Below are positions 35,075 through 45,571 of a stretch of DNA of 64,000 bases, piece after piece; positions within the stretch are counted from its first letter, which is position 1; each line of letters opens with the position of its first letter. Origin of the DNA: Skeletonema tropicum (lineage: Eukaryota; Bacillariophyta; Thalassiosirophyceae; Thalassiosirales; Thalassiosiraceae); the NCBI GenBank assembly GCA_037178625.1, contig CM074144.1, forward strand, positions 1 through 64,000. Reading direction: 5' to 3'. The notes beneath the pieces are model-generated. The model was not told the origin of the DNA, made no database searches, and was given only the letters and a program-made list of their open reading frames with translations. The translations under genes were made by a program, and so were the position numbers.

Positions 35075-35851
35075 ATGATAGTTGAATCAGGAGAGGCCTT
35101 CTCTCCGACAGGTACCGGTTTAGACTTTTTCGTGACAGCACCTTTCTCGGACAAATCCGGTTCATCATCATCTTGAACAGGCTGATCACGGGAGCCCGAA
35201 TGAGTTTTGTCTTCAAGTACAAGTTTCCCGTTCTCATCACTGGTGTGAAGTTGAAGGTTGAAAAAAAAACTTGTAAGTAAAAAGGAAAGACAGAATTTGT
35301 AAAACGGTACAATGAACAAAAATACCAAAATCATTGAACCACACGAAGGTTAACCTTCTCTCTTACCAAAAATGCTCACAATTTGAAGTGTACGGCGCTT
35401 GGCTTGTACCTCCTTTCTGAGCAATAGCGGCAAACATTAAGAAGTTGACCGCTGCAGACACCAGATCATCTTTGTCAGTAGAATCAGTCTTACCAACTGG
35501 GACATTCGGGTAATGTTCAGACAGTTCATTCAGGATGTACTTGATTGACCCGACTTCAAAGACGGAAAGAGCAGAAAAGAGCAGTTGTTCCTTCTCCAAC
35601 TTGGCAACGTCAAACCCATCGCCTAATGCAACAGACGCTAGCAGCAAGAAGATACGATCGTCGGTACGCACCAAACGCCAATTGATGTCTGTTACGCTCA
35701 ATGCAATGACAGGAGCCGACGGTTTAGCGGCAGTCTTGACCCCTGACGAAGTAAGACGTGCATCGACATTGCTCCGATTCCGCACGGCACGGAAGCCCTT
35801 ACCATTACTACCAACGGTGGATATAACTGGATTTGTGTTGCCAAACTTCAT
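35075..35851 (-). CDS. Gene R of PH-B, N-terminal domain protein, incomplete
   Basis: Exon 1 is 35367-35851 (Met at 35851) and exon 2 is 35075-35239; intron ends are GTAAGAG and CACCAG. Exon 1 has LSVTDINWRLVRTDDRIFLLL, then FDVAKLEKEQLLFSALS and IKYILNELSEHYP, matching the H-domain pattern. Exon 2 is acidic and Lys-rich and ends at a donor-like ATGTGAGTTT, pointing to a missing downstream exon. It lies upstream of and parallel to the PIF1 half, like gene H in PH-A. Confidence 0.5.
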
Positions 35852-36341
35852 TATTTATTCGGACAATGTAGAAATGTGATGATGTAAATGATGCAATGCA
35901 TAATTTATGAGAGCTGTTGAACGGCTCGACAACGTACAAACTGCCTACATAACCGCCGCCAACGCACCAGCGCAATAATCAGCAGAGAACAATGCAATCA
36001 ATAACCAACCACGTCATGAAGTAAACGAGTTCCTTCGTAAGCTACGTCGGCAACACAAGATCTTGTGGTTCAACACATCGACAACACGTCGACAAAAAGA
36101 TTCAGCTCAACACAAGACGTCGACGTGGAGTTAAGAACTGACGTATTGATCAGTACGTGGCCAAAGATCGGCAGTTATTCAAATGCAAACACGTCGGCAA
36201 CCAACGTCGGCGTCTATTTAGACTTGCATCAATAGACGACTCGGCAGATAATGTAATTGAGCCAATGTCGACCTGAGTACTTGCTGCATGAACTTAAATA
36301 CTTTTTTGTTCATTGGATTTTGCCAACACCTGACTTCTGGT

Positions 36342-36658
36342 ACTTTGTGACGTAAGACGATTGGAATCAAGTGTACTAATTCCTTAAGTAACGAAGTTTA
36401 CCACGTCACTCAGAGAAAAAATTAAGAAAATAGAGGGTGACGGGGATGCACACCGGAAAGAACGAAGAAGCTCATCGACAATCTGACTTAATTAGCCTGG
36501 AAAAGTCCTTTTTAGCACAAATCAAGCGATTTTTAGATCTAAATCATAAGATATAGCATCTAAATGACAATCAAAATGGGCATTTCAGCGGGGATGGGAG
36601 GGGGGAAAATCCCAACACTTCAAGTTGAAGTTCCGGAAGTAATTCAGAGCAAAGCACG
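36342..36658 (+). repeat. Repeat segment shared with 14948-15265
   Basis: Carries the ATG at 36564 and the peptide MTIKMGISAGMGGGKIPTLQ before diverging into RSYATLDLPDGKDM. See the partner at 14948. It is likely a captured or shuffled exon inside PH-B elements. Confidence 0.8.
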
Positions 36659-37279
36659 TAGCTACGCTACTTTGGATCTCCCCGATGGAAAAGATATGCC
36701 TTGTACGCTGGCCCACGCCCACGAAACGCCAACAAAACTTACGACCGTTAGAACAATGACAGCTACCACGCCTTTTCTCATTCTTGAGACCTTTTGATTC
36801 AAATTTTTTGTGGCCTGTCTCCATGCAATTAGAACCGCTGATGAAGGTGGCTAAGCTCCACCGAAACTCGTAATTAATGAATCATAAAGAGTTCGGTTAT
36901 ATTGCTTACTACCATCATCTGGAAAAACTCCTAGCTTGTAATAAGGACTTCGTGGCTTATTGCATTCAAGACATTTCTTTTCACATTGATAAAGATTGAC
37001 AACGTCATTGCAGAGCAACTTTATAGCCGTATTCTATTGTAAAGAGACTAATTGGTAAAATTGTGCACAGCACAATTATACCAATTAAGGCCAACGTCAT
37101 TGCAGAGCAACTTTATAGCCGAATTCCGTTGTATAAAGACTACTGACAAGCCACACAGCAAATGGCCAACAGCAAGATGACGACACAATACTTTACAGGC
37201 CCCGAGGGCCCGCGCTGAACCCGCCACATACACCGCTGCACGCCACCACTATTGCACCATTCTGCGCGCCCCTGTTTAT

Positions 37280-37903
37280 AATGATTATGACGTTGTCGAG
37301 CAGGCGAGTTCTTTGTTAAAGTTAAAGCAATCATCAAAAAATTATGACATCGAACAGCAGTGCCCTAAAGAGAGCAATGGTAGTGCCGCAACTCCAGTGA
37401 ATACTCATCATCCGTCTGAAACGGACATACCAGCGTCTACTCCTTCTGATGAGGAGTCAGCAGTTGACCCAACTAATCTTCCGGCATTGCTGTATCATGC
37501 TGGGGAACAACCTGCTACTGTTCGCGCATATCGCCGCTGCTCAGAAGATCGCAGTCTTGTGGGCCGCCAAACCATTCGCGATCATTTATATGATTCTCCG
37601 TCTACCAGTAGACTTCCGCGCAGCTGTCTCGACCGCCTGTTTCATGAGTCTTCTGGTTCTACCGTGAAGGATTATCCGTGTCGTAATGCTACTTCGGTTG
37701 CTAGACTGTCAGGAGAACGTGATAATGATGGCACCAATATGGGTGTTGGTAATGTTGATAACGCCCCCTTGGAAGCAGACGATGCTGGAGTATTTCGTAG
37801 CAATAATGGCAATGCAGCTCGGCCAGTTGGAGTTGGAGAAATTCCACAGAACACAAAAGCGTCTGGAACTATTGGATCTATGTTGGGAGAGCTGTCGGAA
37901 AAG
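37280..37903 (+). pseudogene. Gene H exon 2 remainder fused to a PIF1 segment
   Basis: It continues H exon 2 from the PH-B insertion site and reads on to ELSEK. At about 37903 it jumps to the helicase exon end (AATCCAACG/GTGAGT), skipping about 1 kb present between the two genes in the left-arm copy. Splicing would place the next exon out of frame, so the fusion looks like a deletion by-product. Confidence 0.7.
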
Positions 37904-38022
37904 GGAATCCAACGGTGAGTGAATGTAGAAATGTATTCTTGAATTCGAAATATAGCATGGCACTGATCAATCATCCCTCTTTACACAAATTTGTAATCAC
38001 TCCACTCCACCACTCCACTCAG

Positions 38023-38616
38023 CACGTGCCAATACCACCCTACACTCACATCTGCAACAAAGGATGCTGTACTGCCACGTTCATGCCCCTGCAAATTGCA
38101 TTCGCAATCACAATACACCGCTGCCAGGGCATGGAGGCCGGGTTCGGCAAGGACGATCGATGGAATCGCATGGTGATAGATCCGTCAGATGAGCTCTGGG
38201 AGAGAAGCCAGTGCCTTGGGACAGGATACGTTGCTACCAGCAGGGGCAAAACACTTGGTTCCAAAAATGTTATGCACCCGACGGATAGTGCGATTTATTG
38301 GACAGGGCCGAGCGTGTCTGTAGAATGGTTACACAATTGCAAGACGAACCAAGATGGCCAACTCTGCAAACTCTTCAAGAAGCGGGACAAATGGGTCAAG
38401 TACCTTGACGGCAAGGCAGAAGAAACCAAGACAAGATACAACAAGAGAAAGCTCGACAAAATGACGAAAACGACTTACCAAAAGGCAGTGAGTGGTACTT
38501 TAATAAAGAATAGAGAGGACCTGACAAACCGCATCACCGAAATCATAACCAACCCAAACAAAAAATGGAAAGAAGCGAAGAAAGAATACCAATTGCCACG
38601 CGATTATTTTGCCTAG
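38023..38616 (+). pseudogene. PIF1-like helicase C-terminal exon, duplicated copy 1
   Basis: Starts after the CTCAG acceptor and runs HVPIPPYTHICNKGCC to PRDYFA. It is nearly identical to 39202-39798 (for example W for R in SVEW/SVER). It lacks the upstream helicase exon, so it is probably inert. Confidence 0.75.
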
Positions 38617-38650
38617 TGGACGATACAATGCAATATTCACAACTTGCATG

Positions 38651-38685
38651 GAAAATAAATTTGTCTTCAAGACAAATTTATTTTC
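38651..38685. repeat. Perfect 35-nt palindrome after the PIF1 stop
   Basis: 17-bp perfect arms around one central C, 34 nt after the stop at 38616. The second tandem copy has it at 39833-39867 with one mismatch, and the left arm has it at 16355-16389. Confidence 0.92.
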
Positions 38686-38751
38686 AATCGAGCAACATGA
38701 CAAATTAACGACAATCAATAAAGGATTCAACAAAGGGAGAATATTTCTCGT

Positions 38752-39798
38752 CAGAAACGGCTGTCAGTACCGGTAGCACGGCTCAGATGCCAATTCAAGA
38801 GCAACATGGTTGGCAATCCCACTGTGTACCAGTCGCATTTCTTCGGCAAAAAGATGTTGTACACTTTAGACGTTTCCGTTGGTGTGCACGTGTGCCTGGA
38901 GACAGCGAACATTGATCCGAACTCTGGCCTGTACGTTGGAGCGATTGGGAAGGTGATTGACATCGTTTATGACGAGCAGCACTCCGTAGGACCAAACACA
39001 AATGGTGTTGAATCCCTCCCAAAGTATATAGTCGTTGATTTCCCATACTTCAAACCGCGGCAAGGCATTGAACCCTGGGACAAAAAGAATCCAATGGTGA
39101 GTGAATGTAGAAATGTATTCTTGAATTCGAAATATAGCATGGCACTGATCAATCATCCCTCTTTACACAAATTTGTAATCACTCCACTCCACCACTCCAC
39201 TCAGCACGTGCCAATACCACCCTACACTCACATCTGCAACAAGGGATGCTGTACTGCCACGTTCATGCCCCTGCAAATTGCATTCGCAATCACAATACAC
39301 CGCTGCCAGGGAATGGAGGCCGGGTTCGGCAAGGACGATCGATGGAATCGCATGGTGATAGATCCGTCAGATGAGCTCTGGGAGAGAAGCCAGTGCCTTG
39401 GGACAGGATACGTTGCTACCAGCAGGGGCAAAACACTTGGTTCCAAAAATGTTATGCACCCGACGGATAGTGCCATTTATTGGACAGGGCCGAGCGTGTC
39501 TGTAGAACGGTTACACAATTGCAAGACAAACCAAGATGGCCAACTCTGCAAACTCTTCAAGAAGCGGGACAAATGGGTCAAGTACCTTGACGGCAAGGCA
39601 GAAGAAACCAAGACAAGATACAACAAAAGAAAGCTTGATGAAATGACGAAAACAACTTATCAAAAGGCAGTGAGTGGTACTTTAATAAAGAATAGAGAGG
39701 ACCTGACGAACCGCATCACCGAAATCATAACCAGCCCAAACAAAAAATGGAAAGAAACGAAGAAAGAATACCAATTGCCACGCGATTATTTTGCCTAG
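38752..39798 (+). pseudogene. PIF1-like helicase C-terminal half, duplicated copy 2
   Basis: Opens at QKRLSVPVARLRCQF and runs through the in-frame 108-nt intron (39097-39204; here it begins GTGAGTGAATG) to PRDYFA. Motifs are PLQIAFAITIHRCQGMEAG and GYVATSRGKTLGS. About 90 codons of the upstream helicase sequence present at 17404-17675 are missing. Confidence 0.75.
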
Positions 39799-39927
39799 TG
39801 GACGATACAATGCGATATTCACAACTTGCATGGAAAATAAATTTGTCTTCAAGACAAATTTATTATCAATCGACATGACAAATTAACGACAATCAATAAA
39901 GGATACAACAAAGGGAGAATATTTCTC

Positions 39928-40125
39928 GTGATGAAGAAACATGTCACCTATAATGACAATGTACCTGTATTTCTTTCTGCAAATGATGGTATCCTCGACA
40001 GATATAGCCAATCAATTTCTGTTAAAAGCGCATTTAAGCCAGGTACTTCTCGCTTTCTACGTAGGAACAAGTACAAATCCTACAGCGGTATGGGTCTACA
40101 GAGCCTCTACGTGTCCAGCAGGTAA
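39928..40125 (+). CDS. Small conserved ORF of PH-A, right arm
   Basis: 65 codons from ATG at 39928 (MMKKHVTYNDNVPVFLSAND...GTSRFLRRNKYKSYSG...LYVSSR). Same position and sense as 16130-16392 with a few substitutions. Confidence 0.5.
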   Translation: MMKKHVTYNDNVPVFLSANDGILDRYSQSISVKSAFKPGTSRFLRRNKYKSYSGMGLQSLYVSSR

Positions 40126-41357
40126 ACTTTCTCACTAAACAGCTACTATACTGATTCCTACCAAGATCCCTGTAGAAAAATTTTGGATGAATTTGGATGA
40201 ATTTGTGACCATAAGGGGTTGGGCACCTCCCGGCCCCGTTATCGACACTTCACTGCGCTTGTTTCGACCCGGGGGGCCCCGAGGGCCGATAATCAACTTG
40301 TGACCAAGATTCATGTTGCGTGGGGAGATGTTTTGCAATCGACGTATGCATTACTCGGGAGAACGGAGACACTCTTGACATCTACTACAAGCATCGATGT
40401 CTTTCAAGACGAATCCAGTGGTGTTATTATCACTCACAAGTCCCAGAAGATTGATCGTTGCATGATACTTGCTCACAGTTGTCACAACTCCGATCACACA
40501 TCCAACAAGATCTTGTTTATTACCATCGCTTGGTCTGTACTTGAATTACTTGTACGATATGATCCTTCGCACATTCAAGGCTATGCATTTGTTCGTGGCA
40601 TGATATCTTATGTCTCTACAGCTTTAGAGCTACTGCGATATCACAAGATGATGATTGGAGAGTACTGTCCTGTGAAGATGCGATACTTTATTAATTTAGA
40701 GTTTCTTTTGTCCTGCGAGATGAATGGGGAGTAAATTCCTTCAATTGAATATCTATCTGTGATGATACGACGTTACCACTATCCTGCGAAGATGAGAGAC
40801 TTTATTATTTCAGAGTTGATTTGGTACTGCGAGTCGAATGGAATTCAGTTCTACAAGACGAAGAATGGGGAGCAAGTTCTACTCTATAAGTTGATGGACA
40901 TCCAAGAAGATTCTGCCGTTGGAAGCCAAGTTGTTGTTTGTTCTCCTGCTACGAAGATTGAATTTTACCACCATCGAGCACAACTAGTCGATGCGGAATG
41001 CAATGCACTTGTTCTTAAGTCCTTACAAGACTTCGCTGCTCAGTTCTATTCACATGATTCTCGAGACCTTGCTGATAGGATCTATATCGTCGTCGCTTGC
41101 AGGTTGCATCGCTTTTCATTTGCGGAGATTACTCGAGGTCATCGACAGTATCACGTCTTGCTACGGAACGTCATCATCAACAACGTTTTCTTGGATCGAC
41201 ATCATTCTGTCATGGTTACTGCTGAGGAATATGGGGAGACATCATCATCTACTCGACTTCATCATATCATTCGTCCGTCGGAAGATACTTCCTTTTGCAA
41301 ATCTTACAACATGCTTGCTTTACTTGGTATTGCCGTGAGAGAAAATATTATTTGCAA

Positions 41358-43792
41358 TCAAGTCAATTCGGTTCTTCATCCTGATCTCGTGAGTTACGAA
41401 CGTCATCATCTCGGTCTCAATCATGGGGAGCGCAGCAAACGTGCAGCTATTCAAGAACTTATGGATGCATCACGCACTAAGTACCACGAAATCATCGTCG
41501 GAAGCAGAATTATCACCCGATGCAATCGGCTCTATGGTGGATTCTTTGTCGATATCTTTGTGTGTGGCTTCAGGTTCTTTGTTAGAAGTCCCGAGAGAGG
41601 GTTCTCTTCAAGTGTTCGCATTTTTGATGAATACGATCAACTTCATTACCAAGTCGCGGATGACCATATATACCTTGAAGTTCAAGTCACAAACGGCAAT
41701 AGGCCCTTCTCACAAATCACAAACGGCAATAGGCCCTTCGCGAACAATCACAATGCTTTATCGTCCACATGTTCTATGGCCGATCTACGTCTACCTAGTC
41801 CAAAGGAGGAAGAACTACTCATCCAATACCCTACACCTACAGGACAGATCAAGGATTATCAAGACCATACACCTACAGGTCAGATCAATGATTATCAAGA
41901 GCTACTGGAAATACCAACGATTATGGAAACAACTTCACACAATAATAAGTTTACTGCTCAGATGTTCTTTGAGATTAGCGATTACTTGTTGAAGTGGGAA
42001 GTCTGGAATACGATATACGTTTGGCTGGGGAGTGTCAACTTATGTAAGAAAGCAGATGAGCGCAACCGCAATCGTACCAGTATGTCATCAATGGTACACT
42101 ACTTATGGATATTGAAGATACTCATATCCCGATTAATGGGAATCGTCCCATTTATCTACCGCAAGTTGAACGTCGAATCTTCCGCGATCGTCGGTTCAGC
42201 AGAACTTATTTTCCCGCCATATCTTTACACAAGATACTAAAGCCAACTCGCTTTATGGCGCTCAACAACACAATCAATAATAAGAATAATGAAATAGTAA
42301 TAACTACGTTGGAATACATCCGCTGCCTCAAGGCACACTGTACTACATCAATACTTCGATAGTCGAGTAGGACGCACAACAGCAGAGCTTCAGTGCTTCG
42401 TGTCCGGCTTAAGATAGAATTAGACGTCTCAACACTGCCTTCGTTTCCTGGTACTCTACGATCCTCCTCACAAGTCCACCGATCTCGCTCCGATCCGTGT
42501 ATCCGCCTGAATGTTCGCTTAGATTATCCCGACTCTGTTTGACGGTCTTATGACAGATAATTCTCAACTTGAGATTGATAGGAAGCGCAATATCTACGTT
42601 ATTCGGAATCAAGTCAATTCGGTTCTTCATCCTGATCTCGTGAGTTACGAACGTCATCGTCTCGGTCTCAATCATGGGGAGCGCAGCAAACGTGCAGCTA
42701 TTCAAGAACTTATGGATGCATCACGCACTAAGTACCACGAAATCATCGTCGGAAGCAGAATTATCACCCGATGCAATCGGCTCTATGGTGGATTCTTTGT
42801 CGATATCTTTGTGTGTGGCTTCAGGTTCTTTGTTAGAAGTCCCGAGAGAGGGTTCTCTTCAAGTGTTCGCATTTTTGATGAATACGATCAACTTCATTAC
42901 CAAGTCGCGGATGACCATATATACCTTGAAGTTCAAGTCACAAACGGCAATAGGCCCTTCGCGAACAATCACAATGCTTTATCGTCCACATGTTCTATGG
43001 CCGATCTACGTCTACCTAGTCCAAAGGAGGAAGAACTACTCATCCAATACCCTACACCTACAGGACAGATCAAGGATTATCAAGACCATACACCTACAGG
43101 TCAGATCAATGATTATCAAGAGCTACTGGAAATACCAACCATTATGGAAACAACTTCACACAATAATAAGTTTACTGCTCAGATGTTCTTTGAGATTAGC
43201 GATTACTTGTTGAAGTGGGAAGTCTGGAATACGATATACGTTTGGCTGGGGAGTGTCAACTTATGTAAGAAAGCAGATGAGCGCAACCGCAATCGTACCA
43301 GTATGTCATCAATGGTACACTACTTATGGATATTGAAGATACTCATATCCCGATTAATGGGAATCGTCCCATTTATCTACCGCAAGTTGAACGTCGAATC
43401 TTCCGCGATCGTCGGTTCAGCAGAACTTATTTTCCCGCCATATCTTTACACAAGATACTAAAGCCAACTCGCTTTATGGCGCTCAACAACACAATCAATA
43501 ATAAGAATAATGAAATAGTAATAACTACGTTGGAATACATCCGCTGCCTCAAGGCACACTGTACTACATCAATACTTCGATAGTCGAGTAGGACGCACAA
43601 CAGCAGAGCTTCAGTGCTTCGTGTCCGGCTTAAGATAGAATTAGACGTCTCAACACTGCCTTCGTTTCCTGGTACTCTACGATCCTCCTCACAAGTCCAC
43701 CGATCTCGCTCCGATCCGTGTATCCGCCTGAATGTTCGCTTAGATTATCCCGACTCTGTTTGACGGTCTTATGACAGATAATTCTCAACTTG
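41358..43792 (+). repeat. Two-copy 1.2-kb tandem duplication
   Basis: About 41358-42573 recurs at 42608-43792. The main difference is a roughly 30-bp block (ACAAACGGCAATAGGCCCTTC, about 41691-41720) present twice in the first copy. Both copies end in the 90-bp block that also precedes the ORF at 29623. The second copy ends abruptly in a PH-A fragment. Confidence 0.92.
42550..43461 (+). pseudogene. Duplicated C-terminal part of the 29936-42240 ORF
   Basis: 303 codons; from NQVNSVLHPDLVSYER onward it copies the C-terminal 290 residues of the upstream ORF. It has a different 20-residue start (MTDNSQLEIDRKRNIYVIR) made from the spacer sequence. Probably a by-product of the duplication. Confidence 0.55.
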
Positions 43793-45246
43793 TCCGTAAT
43801 GGTCACATATTTAAGATATTGATTTGCGTGCGAGGAATGTCATACGCAAGCCACTCATTATTATTTATGCACTCTTCTAATTGCATGTGGTGTTCCGTAG
43901 CATGATAGTCGATGAGTGGCTGCGCGGAAAAGTCACGGATGGCGACATGTTCTTCCTGCCAGCAGAGAAGCTGACACGTTGAAGTTAGGAGAGGAACAAG
44001 TGACGTCATATATTTGAGAATATGTAACACGCGATCGGTATAAAGTACTGTCAAACGCGATCGGTAAATTATTTCGTCAAAAAGCCAACTCGGTTTTTGC
44101 ATGATCGATGATCGTGCAGAAAAAGAGAAAAAGATGCCACCACAATGGCCTACAATGGCACCCCTAGTATGGCCGCCTATCTCAGTCCATGAGTATATTT
44201 CATAAGGTATCGATGGCCCATCCCTTAAACGACATTATGGCGATTTTTTCGCAGCAGTGTGGCGTTTCGGCTGCTGTAGGGGTGGAGATAATATCATTGC
44301 AATCCACTTCATTGAGATTTGAAATGAAAACAACCACCTTCCCTGCACCCATCGAAGATGATAAACATCTATAGGCACTACCCCTCCGCTACCCATCGCC
44401 GATGATAATATGAAGTGAGATTCTGGTTGCTCGGAATGACCATTAAAGCCCCCCCACACCTCCAAAATACCAAGGACACAAGATGTGCACAAAATTGCAT
44501 AAATAATTTGACACTCTAACACAACAATAAGCCTGTAGACGGCGGATCGAGCGGCTCTAAAGACCGCAACTCATCAACATTATTATATATAAGAAGTGTC
44601 GGCTATTTATTGTCCATAATATTGCAATAGGCTGGATAAAAATAGCAACATCATAGACAGAAATGACATTTATGTAGCATGTATTAGTCATTTATTTATG
44701 CGGTGTAGACAGTTGTAATAATAAAACCCTGCGGCTGAATAGTTGCAAAGGGTGTTGTCTGCGATATAGTTCACTGGATATTACTATTGGTAGGGTTTGT
44801 GCAACGTGGTGGCTATGAGAGTAGCGGCTATGATGTTAGATACTGACTGTCGAACGAAAAAACATGCATGCATGCAGTTGTGCTCGGAAAGCGCGCTGCA
44901 CTTTTTTGTTAGCTGCTATCAAAATCTTATGCATCTACGATGCAATTTTGCTTGGAACGGCTCTAAGTAAGTAAGTGAGTATGTACTATAAAACGTTTCT
45001 GTTATAAGAATGTTATTAAACAAGCATTGCAGAGCAACTTTATAGACGGATACATTGCAAAAAAATCCAACACGAAATCCACAGAATAATTTTGTCATCA
45101 TGACACATTTATGTTACAACAACAAGCATTGCAGAGCAAATTTATAGACGGGTACATTGCACAAAAAAAAAACAGGCCCCGAGGGCCCGCGCCGCACTAC
45201 ACACCATACACAACATGCAGTCACAAATCGCCGCGCGCACCATTTC
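43793..45246 (+). mobile_element. PH-A fragment (terminal 1.45 kb)
   Basis: Matches left-arm 19553-21002. It retains the end ...GCGCACCATTTC followed by AT (45247-45248) and hairpin GGCCCCGAGGGCC at 45175-45187. The interior breakpoint GTCCGTAATGG joins the 90-bp spacer directly. No intact gene. Confidence 0.85.
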
Positions 45247-45248
45247 AT

Positions 45249-45571
45249 TATAATGATGTATCCCCAATGGCCTTGTCGCATAATATTTGGCGTTTAAGGA
45301 ATCGGAGGCGATTGGCTTCGCGGAAATGGCACAGGCGTGTAATTATCTTTGGCAGCGGCAGAGTTACCACTATGTAGGAGTGCAGCGGAATAACATGGTG
45401 GCCATCGTGGTTTTGAGATTTTAGAGTGGAGATGGATTTTGACTCGACTACTTCTACATACGGAGGAATAGTACGAAAATAAGCATCATAACCGCCTTAA
45501 AGAAGCGAGCGAAGTGGGTAACACACTTAGGGGGAAAAGTGGAGCAGACAACAATCAAACACGGAGTAGTA
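45249..45571. other. Unassigned sequence between two element fragments
   Basis: About 320 bp without similarity elsewhere in the window and without a convincing gene. Confidence 0.5.

Larger units (their letters stand above)
33351..37277. mobile_element. PH-B element nested in gene H, 3.9 kb, complete ends
   Basis: Inserted at AT (33349-33350 and 37278-37279) in the sequence GCGATAATAAT/AATGATTATGACG, which is uninterrupted in the left-arm copy (reverse complement near 18488-18512). The left end is CGGCCCTCGGGGCCCCCG (hairpin 33352-33364); the right end is ...GCGCGCCCCTGTTT (hairpin 37198-37210). Minus-strand contents are a gene R fragment (35075-35851), a PIF1-like helicase C-terminus (33782-34972) and the small conserved ORF (33507-33785). 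It has the same architecture as PH-A with clearly diverged sequence. Confidence 0.85.
30824..40288. mobile_element. PH-A element, right arm, 9.5 kb including a nested PH-B and a tandem duplication
   Basis: The left end GAAATGGTGCGCGCGGCG follows AT (30822-30823); hairpin GGCCCTCGGGGCC is at 30883-30895. The right end ...GGCCCCGAGGGCCG (hairpin 40275-40287) precedes AT (40289-40290). Removing the element and one AT restores an open reading frame across the site. Its contents mirror the left-arm copy in inverse orientation, plus a nested 3.9-kb PH-B at 33351-37277 and a roughly 1.18-kb tandem duplication of the PIF1 end (copies near 37904-38750 and 39086-39935). Confidence 0.85.
29936..42240 (+). 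pseudogene. Large ORF of unknown function split by a PH-A element and one stop codon
   Basis: The frame from ATG 29936 to TAT 30823 continues exactly at AAT 40291 if the element 30824-40288 and one AT are removed, and then runs to TAA at 40732-40734. Translation in the same frame resumes right after that stop and runs to 42240, giving roughly 940 codons interrupted once. Around the stop a segment is repeated: CPVKMRYFINLEFLLSCEMNG before it and YPAKMRDFIISELIWYCESNG after it. The protein is rich in His, Arg and hydrophobic residues; no family was recognised. It may be an unknown element ORF rather than a cellular gene, because flanking units are tandemly duplicated. The long frame argues that it was coding until recently. 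Confidence 0.55.

Noticed and set aside
14731..40288. PH elements as canonical Helitrons
   Set aside because: They target AT and carry a PIF1-type helicase, but the ends do not show the CTRR 3' terminus and no HUH Rep domain was seen; hairpins occur near both ends.
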